A stretch of 64,000 nt of DNA from JBFLVU01 sp964589625. Its GTDB lineage: Bacteria > Acidobacteriota > UBA4820 > DSQY01. Position numbers and translations under genes: made by a program. Below the pieces are notes generated by a model, which worked only from the letters and a program-made list of their open reading frames with translations, had not been told where the DNA came from and ran no database searches. The stretch lies in NCBI GenBank assembly GCA_964589625.1, contig CAZPSH010000003.1, forward strand, positions 1 through 64,000. Reading direction: 5' to 3'. Of this stretch, positions 53,831 to 62,904 are shown piece by piece (within the stretch, counting starts at the first letter, position 1; the number at the start of each line of letters is the position of its first letter).

Positions 53831-53860
53831 TTGTCACCGGAGGTCCGTGGGGGTTATCAT
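53831..53860 (+). promoter_or_regulatory. Predicted promoter of the fumarase genes
   Basis: TTGTCA (53831-53836) and TATCAT (53855-53860) are 18 bp apart, back to back with the mdh promoter. It gives a leader of about 45 nt. Confidence 0.5.
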
Positions 53861-53912
53861 CCACCCTTCGGGGGCCTGGTGGACCGGGCCCTCCACTGCA
53901 CGGGGGAGGCCC

Positions 53913-54752
53913 ATGAGGACGGTGAAGGCTCAGGAGGTCACCGAGGCCCTGGCCAAGGTGGCCATGAACGCCAACTACGACATCGGCGCGGACATGCTCA
54001 AGGCCTTCGACGAGGCCCTCGCGCAGGAGAAGTCCGAAGCCGGGCGGGAGGTCATCCGCCAGATCCAGGAGAACGCCCGCATCGCCCGCCAGGAGTGCGT
54101 GCCCTACTGTCAGGACACGGGCTTCGCCGTCGTCTTCGCGGAGGTGGGCCAGGACGTCCACGTGGAGGGGAGCCTCACGGAGGCCATAAACGCGGGCATT
54201 CGAAAGGCCTACGGCGATGGGTTCCTCCGCAAGTCCATCCTGAACGATCCGATCCAGCGCAAAAACACCGGGGACAACACGCCGGCCGTGATCCACTACG
54301 AGATGGTCCCCGGCGACAAGATCCGGCTGACCTTCGGCGCCAAGGGAGGCGGGAGCGAGAACATGTCCAAGCAGGCCATGCTCAAGCCCGCCGACGGTCT
54401 CGAGGGGGTGAAGAAGTTCGTCTTCGAGACCGTGTCTGCGGGCGGCGCCAACGCCTGCCCGCCCCTGGTCATCGGCGTGGGCCTCGGGGGCACCTTCGAG
54501 AAGTCCTGCATCCTCTCCAAGAAGGCCGCCATGCGCTCGCCCTTCCACCGCAACCCCGACCCCTTCTACGCGGCCCTCGAGGACGAACTGAAGGCCGGCC
54601 TGAACAAGCTGGGCATCGGGCCCATGGGATACGGCGGAACGGTGACGGTTCTTGGGGTCAACATCGAAGTCTACCCTTGCCACCTCGTGGCCCTGCCGGT
54701 GGCCGTGAACGTGAACTGCCACGCCGACCGGCACGGCGAAGTGGAACTCTGA
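53913..54752 (+). CDS. Fumarate hydratase class I, alpha subunit
   Basis: A 279-residue iron-sulfur subunit. Fe-S ligands are expected in CVPYCQDTGF, the GAKGGGSENMS segment and ANACPPLVIGVG. The family adds water to fumarate (or acts on tartrate/mesaconate). The GGGSENMSKQ motif is typical of the two-subunit class I fumarase. The beta subunit follows after 10 bp. ATG with GGGGGAGG upstream. Confidence 0.95.
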   Translation: MRTVKAQEVTEALAKVAMNANYDIGADMLKAFDEALAQEKSEAGREVIRQIQENARIARQECVPYCQDTGFAVVFAEVGQDVHVEGSLTEAINAGIRKAYGDGFLRKSILNDPIQRKNTGDNTPAVIHYEMVPGDKIRLTFGAKGGGSENMSKQAMLKPADGLEGVKKFVFETVSAGGANACPPLVIGVGLGGTFEKSCILSKKAAMRSPFHRNPDPFYAALEDELKAGLNKLGIGPMGYGGTVTVLGVNIEVYPCHLVALPVAVNVNCHADRHGEVEL

Positions 54753-54762
54753 GGAGCGGAAG

Positions 54763-55317
54763 ATGGCCGAATATACCTTGAAAACGCCCCTCGCCGACGC
54801 CGACGTGGAGAAGCTCCGGATCGGCGACAGCGTCCGCCTCTCGGGTGTGATCTACACGGCCCGCGACGCCGCCCACAAGCGCATGGTCGAAGGCCTCGAC
54901 AAGGGCCAGCCCCTGCCCTTCGACATCAGGGGCTCCCTGGTCTACTACGTGGGGCCGAGCCCCACGAAGCCGGGCCACGTCATCGGCTCGGCGGGCCCCA
55001 CCACGGCCTACCGCATGGACCCCTACGCTCCGCGCCTCATGGAGATCGGCATGAAGGGCATGATCGCCAAGGGCAAGCGAAGCGACGCCGTGAAGGAGGC
55101 CATGGGGAAGCACAAGGTGGTCTACCTGGGCGCCACGGGCGGGGCCGCGGCCCTCATCGCCAAGTGCATCAAGAAGTGCGACGTCATCGCCTACGAGGAC
55201 CTGGGCCCCGAGGCCGTGCGGCGCCTCGAGGTGGAGGACATGCCCCTGGTGGTGGTCACCGACTGCCACGGCGGCGATCTCTACATCGAGGGCCGGAAGA
55301 AGTACGAAGTCTCCTAA
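54763..55317 (+). CDS. Fumarate hydratase class I, beta subunit
   Basis: A 184-residue protein matching the C-terminal half of single-chain class I fumarases: VIYTARDAAHKRM, GPTTAYRMDPYAP and YLGATGGAAALIAKCIK. It contributes the substrate-binding side of the active site. GGAGCGGAAG upstream of the start. With mdh across the divergent promoter the pair would form fumarate to malate to oxaloacetate. Confidence 0.95.
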   Translation: MAEYTLKTPLADADVEKLRIGDSVRLSGVIYTARDAAHKRMVEGLDKGQPLPFDIRGSLVYYVGPSPTKPGHVIGSAGPTTAYRMDPYAPRLMEIGMKGMIAKGKRSDAVKEAMGKHKVVYLGATGGAAALIAKCIKKCDVIAYEDLGPEAVRRLEVEDMPLVVVTDCHGGDLYIEGRKKYEVS

Positions 55318-55602
55318 GGCGCCTTCCGAACGGAAGGCTCGTTTGGCGTCAGGCTCGATCGGGGGCGGCCCGCCGTGGCCGTCCCCTCGCTCATCCCCAC
55401 CCTAGCCGCCGTTCGCGTCCTTCGTCCCACGCCCCGCCTATTTCCAGTCCGCTTTGCTGATTCTGCTCTCCCCTCACAGCCGCGCCTTTCCGTTCCTTTC
55501 AAATCCCAAATCCCAAATCCGAAATCCCAAATCCCCATCCCCATTCCAACCCTCCCTTGCCAACCGGGGCGGGAGGAGCCACTCTTTAGAAGGAGGCGGC
55601 GG
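55318..55602. other. Intergenic stretch with heptamer repeats
   Basis: No gene. The only distinctive content is a run of five to six AAATCCC-family heptamers at 55501-55535, listed here as the main content of this gap, phase-perfect at 7 bp. No terminator with a T-tract was found behind the fumarase genes; TTCCGAACGGAA at 55322-55333 is a weak palindrome. Confidence 0.6.
55501..55535. repeat. Heptamer tandem repeat, AAATCCC family
   Basis: Five consecutive 7-bp units AAATCCC/AAATCCG, same family as 17433-17502 and 62274-62308. Confidence 0.9.
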
Positions 55603-56839
55603 ATGAAAGGCGCGGTGGCGGTTCTCCTTCTCGGTCTGTGGGCCCTCGGGGCGGAGGCGCGGCCCTTCTGGGTCGCCAACCTGGTCTGGGTCCGGGGCGG
55701 CCTCGACGCGCTGTCGGACGCGGCCTCCCGTCCGGAGGTGGAGCGCATCGCTTCCAATCCGCGGGTGAGCGCTCGCCTGCCCGAGGCGGAGGCGGCGGGC
55801 GGCGAGCCCCTGGCCGTGGAGTGGGGCGTCTCGCGCGTCAACGCCCCCTACGCCTGGGGCCTGGGCTACACGGGCCAGGGCGTGGTCGTGGCCGGGCAGG
55901 ACACGGGCTACCAGTGGGACCACTCGGCCCTGAGGACCCACTACCGGGGCTGGAAGGGGACGATGGCGGACCACGATTACAACTGGCACGACGCCATCCA
56001 CTCGGGCGGCGGGCATCGTGGTCGTCGCCTCGGCGGGCAACTCGGGGAGTTCCTGCGGAAGCGTCCGCGACCCCCCGGCGATCTACGACGCCGCCTTCTC
56101 CGTGGGAAGCACGGGTATCGGAGAGGCCATTTCCGGCTTTAGCAGCCGGGGGCCCGTGACCGTGGACGGAAGCAACCGCCTGAAACCCGACGTGTCGGCC
56201 CCGGGGGAAGGCGTCCGCTCCTCCATTCCTACGTACCCCTACTACGGAACACGAAACGGTACGAGCATGGCGGGGCCCCACGTGGCGGGCGTCGTGGCCC
56301 TCCTCCTCTCGGCGCGTCCGGACCTCAAGGGCGACGTGGACGCCGTGGAGTTCCTCCTGGCCTCCACGGCGGACCCAAAGACCTCCACCCAAACCTGCGG
56401 CGGCGTCCCCGGATCCTCTGTCCCCAACAACACCTTCGGCCACGGCATTGTGGACGCCCAGCGCGTCTTGACCCTCGACAGCGACGGCGACGGCTCGCGA
56501 AACCTCGACGACTGCTCCCCCGCCGACGGATCGGCCTACAAGGCGCCCACCGAGGCCCGAAGCCTGACCCTCTCGGGAAGGGAGACCACAAACCTTTCCT
56601 GGCAGGCGCCCTCGGCCCCCGGCGGGACGGGCGTCGTCTACGATCTCCTGCGGAGCGCCGACCCCGCGGACTTCACCGCCGCCGCTTGCGTGGCCTCCGG
56701 AACAACGACCCTCACGGCCTCCGACGGCGCCGCGTCCCCGGGCGTCGCCTACTACCTCGTCCGGTCCCGGAACGCCTGCGGCGCCTCCCTCGGGACCCGG
56801 TCCGACGGAACCCCGCGGAGCGCCCCCTCCTGCCCCTGA
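55603..56839 (+). pseudogene. S8 subtilisin-like peptidase broken by an internal deletion
   Basis: The start has AGGAGG and a signal peptide (MKGAVAVLLLGLWALGAEA). The prodomain-like part and the catalytic Asp (GQDTGYQWDH, near residue 99) are in one frame up to about 56010. From there the sequence jumps, in a different frame, to GIVVVASAGNSG and later the Ser site (NGTSMAGPHVAG). The region between DYNWHDAIHSGG and VVASAGN, which in related bacillopeptidase-F-like proteases has the catalytic HGTH and over 100 residues, is absent. The deletion also shifts the frame. The C-terminal half (fibronectin-like) is intact to the stop at 56839. Inactive as it stands. Confidence 0.85.
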
Positions 56840-56880
56840 CGGCGGGCACGAGAAGACGCACGCCCACGCTCCTTCGTTCG

Positions 56881-56909
56881 TTGCGGGCCTAGCCCTTTCG
56901 TGGTAAGGT
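56881..56909 (+). promoter_or_regulatory. Candidate promoter of uppS-cdsA-dxr-rseP
   Basis: TTGCGG (56881-56886) and TAAGGT (56904-56909), 17 bp apart, lie about 20 bp ahead of uppS. Both boxes are weak matches. Confidence 0.35.
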
Positions 56910-56928
56910 CTTTCGAGGAAGGAAGGCC

Positions 56929-57729
56929 ATGGCCCACGGACCCGCGACGTCCGAAAAAGAACCCCACCCGCTGCTCAGGCTCGTGGACCCCCAGAACGTC
57001 CCCGGGCACGTGGCCATCATCATGGATGGAAACGGGCGCTGGGCCACCGCGAGGGGCCTGCCCCGCATCGAGGGCCACAAGGCGGGCATCGAAGCCGTGA
57101 AGGACGCCGTCACGGCGGCCTCCAACCTGGGCGTCCGCAACCTCACCCTCTACGCCTTCTCCATGGAGAACTGGAAGCGGCCCCAGCCCGAGGTCCACGC
57201 CCTTTTCCGCCTCCTCCACAAGTTCCTCACCGACGAGGCCCACCGCCTCCTCGAAAACGGGATCCGACTGAGGACCATCGGGCGCATCGAAGACCTGCCC
57301 GCCCGCAACCAGAGGCTCATCCGGGACCTCGAAGAGAAGACCCGCGACGGGACGTGGACCCTCACCCTGGCCCTCTCCTACGGCGGCCGGACGGAGATCG
57401 CGGACGCCTGCGGCGCCCTCCTCAAGGAGAGGCTGGCGTCGGGAAACGGCGGGCCCGTCCAGCCCGAGGATCTGGGCCGCTACCTCTACGCGCCGGACCT
57501 GCCGGATCCGGACCTGCTCATCCGCACGAGCGGGGAGTATCGGATCAGCAATTTCCTGCTCTGGCAGATCGCCTACGCCGAGCTGGTCATTCTCGACGTC
57601 TTCTGGCCCGACTTCCGGGAACAGCACTTCTACGAGGCCGTCCTGGACTTCCAAAGGCGGGACCGGCGCTACGGAGGCGTTTCAGGCGCGGCCGACAGGG
57701 GGCCCTCGGGAAAGACGAGGCCCCGGTGA
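56929..57729 (+). CDS. uppS: Undecaprenyl (isoprenyl) diphosphate synthase
   Basis: A 266-residue cis-prenyltransferase. Signatures: HVAIIMDGNGRWA (diphosphate site, catalytic Asp), GHKAGIEA, YAFSMENWKRP, ALSYGGRTEI, and DLLIRTSGEYRISNFLLWQ. It makes the C55 lipid carrier for peptidoglycan. First gene of a lipid-carrier/phospholipid operon and overlaps cdsA. ATG with GGAAGG upstream. Confidence 0.96.
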   Translation: MAHGPATSEKEPHPLLRLVDPQNVPGHVAIIMDGNGRWATARGLPRIEGHKAGIEAVKDAVTAASNLGVRNLTLYAFSMENWKRPQPEVHALFRLLHKFLTDEAHRLLENGIRLRTIGRIEDLPARNQRLIRDLEEKTRDGTWTLTLALSYGGRTEIADACGALLKERLASGNGGPVQPEDLGRYLYAPDLPDPDLLIRTSGEYRISNFLLWQIAYAELVILDVFWPDFREQHFYEAVLDFQRRDRRYGGVSGAADRGPSGKTRPR

Positions 57730-58520
57730 AGCGCATCCTCACGGCGCTCGTCCTGATCCCCCTCTTCCTCGGGACCCTGCTCGCCCCGCACCCCGGGTTC
57801 TTCGGGGCCTTCGTGGCCGTCGCCGTCCTGGTCGCGGGCTGGGAGCTTGGGCGCATCGCCCAGGCCACGGAGATGGAGCCCTTCCGGAAGACCCTCGCGC
57901 TGCTGGGGGCGGCCTTCCTCCTCCCCGTGGCCTGGCCCGATGTGTTCACGGTGGATGAGGTGCTCGCCGCCGGCCTGCTCATCCTCTTGATCCTGGGCCT
58001 CTTCCGCCGGGCCGGGCTGGGAAAGACCCTCGTCTCCGCCTCGGTGACCCTCTTCGGGGCCCTCTACGTGGGTTTCCTCCTGGCCTACATCCTCCGCCTG
58101 CGCCTGGAGCCCGGTGGGGTGGGGCTGGTCTTCCTCCTCGCCCTGGGCGTCTGGCCGGGTGACTCCCTGGCCTACTACGTGGGCAAGGCCTTCGGGAAGC
58201 ACAAGCTCAACGAGCGCGTTTCTCCGAAGAAGACCTGGGAGGGAGCCGCCGCCAACGTGGCGGGCGGTCTCCTCGGCGTCGCCGTCGGGAAGGCCCTCGG
58301 CCTGGCCCCGCTGGGGTGGGTGGACGTGGCCGTCCTGGGCCTCCTCTTCCCGGTCTTCGGCATGATGGGCGACCTTTTCGAGTCGGCCCTCAAGCGGAAG
58401 GCGGGCGTGAAGGACTCGTCCGGGCTCCTGCCCGGTCACGGAGGCGTCCTGGACCGGCTCGACAGCGTCTACTTCAACGGCCCCGTCCTCTTCTACTACC
58501 ACCAGGCTTTCCTCGCATGA
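57726..58520 (+). CDS. cdsA: Phosphatidate cytidylyltransferase CdsA
   Basis: A 264-residue membrane protein with about seven segments. It has the family signature near the C-terminus: SPKKTWEGAAAN then FGMMGDLFESALKRKAGVKDSSGLLPGHGGVLDRLDS. Makes CDP-diacylglycerol. GTG start overlapping the uppS stop. Confidence 0.95.
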   Translation: MKRILTALVLIPLFLGTLLAPHPGFFGAFVAVAVLVAGWELGRIAQATEMEPFRKTLALLGAAFLLPVAWPDVFTVDEVLAAGLLILLILGLFRRAGLGKTLVSASVTLFGALYVGFLLAYILRLRLEPGGVGLVFLLALGVWPGDSLAYYVGKAFGKHKLNERVSPKKTWEGAAANVAGGLLGVAVGKALGLAPLGWVDVAVLGLLFPVFGMMGDLFESALKRKAGVKDSSGLLPGHGGVLDRLDSVYFNGPVLFYYHQAFLA

Positions 58521-59680
58521 GCCAGGGCGTCGCCATCCTCGGCTCCACGGGGAGCGTCGGCGAGACGGCCCTGCGGGTCCTGCGCGAACTGCGCGAGTCC
58601 TTCCATGTGGTGGGGCTCGCCGCGGGTCGCCGGGCCGACCGCCTCATGGAGCAGGTGGAGGAGTTCTCCCCCTCCGTGGTCTCCGTGGCATCCGCCGAGG
58701 ACGCGCGGAGGATCAAGGCCCGATTCCCGCGCGTCGAGGTGGCCTACGGCCCCCACGGGAACACGGTGGTGGCCGACGCGCCCGACGCCCGCACCGTGAT
58801 CGCGGCCATCGTGGGCGCCGAGGGCCTCGCCCCCACCTTCCGGGCGGTCCAGAAGGGCAAGCGCGTGGCCCTGGCCAACAAGGAGGCCCTCGTCATGGCG
58901 GGGCGGCTCGTCATGGATGGAGCGCGCCGGTCGGGGGCCGAGATCCTCCCCGTGGACAGCGAGCACTGCGCGGTGTACCAGTGCTCCAGGGGCGAGAGCG
59001 CCAAGCACATCCTCCGCGTGCTCCTCACGGCCTCGGGCGGCGCCCTGAGGGACTGTCCCCTGGAGGAGCTGGAGGGCGCCTCCCCCGAACGGGTCCTGCG
59101 CCACCCCACATGGCAGATGGGCCCAAAAATCACCGTGGATTCGGCCACCATGATGAACAAGGGCCTGGAGGTCATCGAGGCCCACCACCTCTTCTCGCTC
59201 CCCGTGGACCGGATCTCCGTCCTCATGCACCGGGAGAGCATCGTCCACTCGCTGGTGGAGTTCGTGGACGGCTCCGTCCTCGCCCAGCTCGCCGAGGCGG
59301 ACATGGCCCTGCCCGTCCAGTACGCCCTCACCTACCCCGTGCGCAAGCCGTGCCCCATGCCCCGGCTGGACCTCGCCCACATCTCGGCCCTGACCTTCGC
59401 CGCGCCCGACGAGAGGCGCTTCCCCTGCCTGACCCTCGCGCGGCAGGCCGCCCAGGCCTCGGAGGCCCACAAGGTGGCCCTCAACGCCGCCAACGAGGTG
59501 GCGGTGGGGGCCTTCCTCGAGGGGAGGCTTTCCTTCGGCGGAATCCCGCGCCTCATCCGGCGCGTCCTCGACGCCACGGCGCCCACCACCCTCGCGAGCC
59601 TCGAACACATCCTGGCCCTGGACAAGTCGAGCCGCGCCGCGGCGCGCGCCCTTCTCGAACAACCGGAGCGACTCACGTGA
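58517..59680 (+). CDS. dxr: 1-deoxy-D-xylulose 5-phosphate reductoisomerase
   Basis: A 387-residue NADPH enzyme. N-terminal LGSTGSVGETALRVL is the dinucleotide loop. VALANKEALVMAG, PVDSEHCAVYQC (metal ligands) and NKGLEVIEAHHLF are active-site blocks. Second step of the MEP isoprenoid pathway. ATG start overlapping cdsA; isoprenoids made here feed UppS in the same operon. Confidence 0.97.
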   Translation: MSQGVAILGSTGSVGETALRVLRELRESFHVVGLAAGRRADRLMEQVEEFSPSVVSVASAEDARRIKARFPRVEVAYGPHGNTVVADAPDARTVIAAIVGAEGLAPTFRAVQKGKRVALANKEALVMAGRLVMDGARRSGAEILPVDSEHCAVYQCSRGESAKHILRVLLTASGGALRDCPLEELEGASPERVLRHPTWQMGPKITVDSATMMNKGLEVIEAHHLFSLPVDRISVLMHRESIVHSLVEFVDGSVLAQLAEADMALPVQYALTYPVRKPCPMPRLDLAHISALTFAAPDERRFPCLTLARQAAQASEAHKVALNAANEVAVGAFLEGRLSFGGIPRLIRRVLDATAPTTLASLEHILALDKSSRAAARALLEQPERLT

Positions 59681-61005
59681 TGGTCCTCGACTCGGCGCTC
59701 ACGCTTCTCCTGTTCCTCCTGGTCCTCGGCGCGCTGATCCTCGTCCACGAGATGGGCCACTACCTGGCGGGCCGGCTCCAGGGCTTCGCCGTGGACGCCT
59801 TCAGCATCGGCTTCGGCCCGCGGCTCCTGGACCGGAAGGGCGGCTACAACCGCTGGCAGATTCGCTGGATCCCCATGGGGGGCTTCGTCAAGTTCCGGGG
59901 CGAGGCGGGCCCGGACGACGAGGCGCCGGCGGACGCGGGGCCCGGGAGGCCCTTCTACGAGATGCCGAGGTGGCGTCGCTTCCTGGTCCTCGTCATGGGC
60001 GTGACCTTCAACGCCCTCCTGGCCTACGCCCTCTTCGCGGGGCTCGTCTGGCACGGGGTGGAGGAGTCCCTCCTGCGGGAGCGGGAGCCCCGCGTGGGCT
60101 TCGTGGCGCCGGGCCTCCCCGCCGAGAAGGCGGGCGTCCGTCCGGGCGACGTGCTGGTCCAGCTCGGGTCCCGGAAGGTCGCCAACTGGGACGACGCGCG
60201 GGAGGAGATCGCCCTCAACCAGAAGCCCTACGACCTGGTCCTGAAGCGGGACGGGGAGACTCTCTCCATGAGGATCGAGCCCGTGGCGGCCACCTTCCTC
60301 AAGCAGCCCGTGGGGGAGATCGGCGTCTTCCCGGCCCTGCCTCCCGTCATCGGGGCCGTAGCGGACCCCTCTCCGGCCCTTCGCGCGGGCCTCGCGCCGG
60401 GGGACCGCATCGTTTCCCTCGACGGCCAGGCCTTCGCCTTCTGGGACGAGTTCCAGCGGGCCATGGCCTCCTCCGACGGCGCGCCGCGGCGCCTCGTGGT
60501 GGAGCGGGAGGGGAGCCGCCGCGAGGTGGAGGTCGCGCCCGAGTTCAACGCCGAGGCGGGCCGCTACCTCCTCGGCATCGCCCCCCAGGAGTCGGTCTGG
60601 ACCCGGTACCCCTTCCCCTCCAACTTCGCCAAGGCCGCCTCCCTCACCCTCCAGCAGTCCACCCTCGCCTACCGGACCCTTAAGCGCCTCGTGACCCGCC
60701 AGGTGGGCCTGAGCGCCCTCTCGGGGCCCGTGAGCATCGCCTACATCACCGGCAAGGTCGCCCGCACGGGGCTCTACAACCTCCTCATGCTCGTGGCCGT
60801 GATCTCCCTCCAGCTGGCCTTCATCAACCTCCTGCCCATCCCGGGTCTGGACGGGGGCCAGATCTTTGTGCTGGCCGTGGAGGGGCTCTTCCGGCGCGAC
60901 CTGCCCATGGTCGTGAAGGACCGCATCCTGCAGGCGGGCTTCGTCCTGCTCATCCTCTTTTCGGTGGCCGTGCTGTTCCTCGACGTGGCCAAGTTCTTCA
61001 AGTGA
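59680..61005 (+). CDS. rseP: RseP-family site-2 zinc metalloprotease
   Basis: A 441-residue membrane protease. HEMGH (near residue 24) is the zinc site and LPIPGLDGGQ near residue 388 supplies the third ligand in its helix. Two PDZ domains lie between (GVRPGDVLVQLG and GLAPGDRIVSLDG). It cleaves anti-sigma factors and signal-peptide remnants. Starts at the ATG whose A is the last base of the dxr stop (TGATG); a GTG three bases earlier is an alternative. Confidence 0.95.
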   Translation: MVLDSALTLLLFLLVLGALILVHEMGHYLAGRLQGFAVDAFSIGFGPRLLDRKGGYNRWQIRWIPMGGFVKFRGEAGPDDEAPADAGPGRPFYEMPRWRRFLVLVMGVTFNALLAYALFAGLVWHGVEESLLREREPRVGFVAPGLPAEKAGVRPGDVLVQLGSRKVANWDDAREEIALNQKPYDLVLKRDGETLSMRIEPVAATFLKQPVGEIGVFPALPPVIGAVADPSPALRAGLAPGDRIVSLDGQAFAFWDEFQRAMASSDGAPRRLVVEREGSRREVEVAPEFNAEAGRYLLGIAPQESVWTRYPFPSNFAKAASLTLQQSTLAYRTLKRLVTRQVGLSALSGPVSIAYITGKVARTGLYNLLMLVAVISLQLAFINLLPIPGLDGGQIFVLAVEGLFRRDLPMVVKDRILQAGFVLLILFSVAVLFLDVAKFFK

Positions 61006-61033
61006 GACGGCGCGCGCCGTCCGGAGCCGATCC

Positions 61034-62176
61034 ATGGATTTCGAACTGAACGACGACCAGAAGATGATCCGGGACATGGTCCGCGCCTTCGCCGAGGAGA
61101 AGATCCGCCCCGGCGTGGCCCGGCGGGACGCCGAGGGCACCTTCATCGCGGACCTCCTTCCGGGCCTGGCGGAACTGGGCCTGCTCGGGATGGTCGTCCC
61201 CGAATCCCTGGGGGGATCGGGCCTCGACACGGTGGCCTACGCCGTGGCCATCGAGGAGCTTGCGCGGGTGTGTGCCTCCACGGCGGTCACGGTGTCGGTG
61301 ACGAACTCCGTCTGCCAGGAGCCCATCCTCCGCTTCGGAACGCCCGCCCAGAGGGAGCGCTTCCTGCCGCCGCTGGCCAAGGGCGAGCGCCTGGGCGGAT
61401 TCTGCCTGACGGAGCCGGGGGCGGGCACCGACGCCGGCGCCATCCGCACGCGGGCCGTCCGGGACGGGGACGCCTACGTCCTCAACGGCGCCAAGGCCTG
61501 GATCACAAACACCCACGTGGGGCGGACCTTCGTGGTGGTGGCCGTGACGGACCCCTCCAAGGGCGCGCGCGGAACGTCGGCCTTCGTGGTGGAGGCGCCC
61601 GCGGAGGGCCTAGTCTTCCTGCCCGAGGAAAAAAAGATGGGGCTGAAGGCCTCCATTACCTCGGGCGTGGCCTTCGAGGACTGCCGGGTGCCCGCCGAGA
61701 ACCTCCTGGGGGAGGAGGGGATGGGCCTGAAGATCGCCCTGCAAACCCTCGACGCCTCGCGCATCGGCATCGCCGCCCAGGCCCTCGGCATCGGCCAGGG
61801 GGCCTTCGAGGAGGCGGTGCGCTACTCGAAGGAGCGGCAGACCTTCGGCAAGCCCCTGTGTGAGCACCAGGCCATCCAGTTCATGCTCGCCGAATCGGCC
61901 ACGGCGCTGGACGCCGCGCGCCTGCTCACCTACCGGGCCGCCTCCCTGAAGGACGCCTCGTCGCCCTCCCTCGGCCTGGCCTCCAGCATGGCCAAGCTCT
62001 ACGCCAGCGAGGCCGCCAAGCAGGTGTGCGACGCCGCCGTGCAGGTCCACGGCGCCTACGGGTACAGCCGCGAGTACCCCGTGGAGCGCTTCTACCGGGA
62101 CGTGCGCGTGACCACCATCTACGAGGGCACCTCCGAGGCCCAGCGCATGGTCATCGCCAAGGCCCTCCTGCGCTAG
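61034..62176 (+). CDS. Acyl-CoA dehydrogenase (second copy)
   Basis: A 380-residue protein of the same family as that at 46314. Signatures: FCLTEPGAGTDAGAIRT and QVHGAYGYSREYPVERFYRD. C-terminal TTIYEGTSEAQRMVIAKALLR is standard. Closest in style to short-chain (butyryl-CoA-type) dehydrogenases. It follows rseP by 28 bp but is probably a separate functional unit. Confidence 0.93.
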   Translation: MDFELNDDQKMIRDMVRAFAEEKIRPGVARRDAEGTFIADLLPGLAELGLLGMVVPESLGGSGLDTVAYAVAIEELARVCASTAVTVSVTNSVCQEPILRFGTPAQRERFLPPLAKGERLGGFCLTEPGAGTDAGAIRTRAVRDGDAYVLNGAKAWITNTHVGRTFVVVAVTDPSKGARGTSAFVVEAPAEGLVFLPEEKKMGLKASITSGVAFEDCRVPAENLLGEEGMGLKIALQTLDASRIGIAAQALGIGQGAFEEAVRYSKERQTFGKPLCEHQAIQFMLAESATALDAARLLTYRAASLKDASSPSLGLASSMAKLYASEAAKQVCDAAVQVHGAYGYSREYPVERFYRDVRVTTIYEGTSEAQRMVIAKALLR

Positions 62177-62273
62177 CCCCGTTCGCATCGGTCGGCCGGC
62201 AGGAGTCCTGACTGCACCTCTCGTCTCGCTTCTTGTGGGAGGCGTCGCCGAACGCCGAGGTTCGCCCCGTCTG

Positions 62274-62308
62274 CATTCCCAAATCCGAAATCCCAAATCC
62301 CAAATCTC
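62274..62308. repeat. Heptamer tandem repeat, AAATCCC family
   Basis: Five 7-bp units (CATTCCC, AAATCCG, AAATCCC, AAATCCC, AAATCTC). Third copy of the family in this window. Confidence 0.85.
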
Positions 62309-62583
62309 ACATGCCCCTTGCCCCATCCGGCCCGGCGCCTTCGGCGCCTCCACCCGAGGTCGGGTCCGCGCGTCGAAAGGAAGGCCCTTCTCCTCGCGTC
62401 TCTCTCCCTCGGTCCGCCCTTCGGGCGGGCCGGATTCTTATGTCCACGTTCAGCCCTACCTTCGAAGAGGCCCTGCGGGGGAGCGGCGCGGGTCTTGGTT
62501 CCAAGGAGCCCCGGCAGGGCGCCCTTCGAGGATGCCCCGGGTGCGCCACCGACGGCGACGGCCCTATTGCGGCGTCAGGCTTC

Positions 62584-62632
62584 GGCGCCCGCGTCCTCAA
62601 CGTACATCAAGTACGCCTCCGGCGCGGGCGCC
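62584..62632. repeat. Nested hairpin element: 10-bp outer arms and an inner 5-bp stem
   Basis: Outer arms GGCGCCCGCG (62584-62593) and CGCGGGCGCC (62623-62632) are perfect inverted complements. Inside, CGTAC-ATCAA-GTACG (62601-62615) forms a second stem. It would fold on either strand and has no T-tract. May be a dispersed intergenic element or a structured RNA; only one copy is visible here. Confidence 0.7.
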
Positions 62633-62724
62633 TCGCCTTCCTTGCACGAGGCCCATCGGCGTCGGGACGCGCCTCCCTCCCTCCGGTCGATCGGCCACAG
62701 GCCTGACCCTCCCCTCGCGTCCAA

Positions 62725-62760
62725 GGTCTCCCGTCTTCCGTCTAGCGTCTCTCGTCTCGG
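62725..62760. repeat. Heptamer tandem repeat, CGTCTCN family
   Basis: Five units GGTCTCC, CGTCTTC, CGTCTAG, CGTCTCT, CGTCTCG at 7-bp spacing. TCTCGTCTCCCGTCCCACGT near 17512-17531 is a weaker relative. Confidence 0.75.
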
Positions 62761-62904
62761 CCGCCGCGCCCTTGCCAACGATCTCCTGACCCCCAGCTGC
62801 TTTACGGCTTACGCTCACCGCACATCCTGGAGCATGAACCACCGAGGGAAGAAGGCCGTTCGAGGGGAATGTGGCAATACAAGACCCCAGCATTTCACAG
62901 CATT

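Larger units (their letters stand above)
62177..62904. other. Gene-free region between acyl-CoA dehydrogenase and alcohol dehydrogenase
   Basis: 728 bp with no credible protein gene. It holds an AAATCCC heptamer run (62274-62308), a strong nested inverted repeat (62584-62632) and a CGTCTCN heptamer run (62725-62760). Both genes converge here, so repeat elements may include terminators. Confidence 0.6.
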
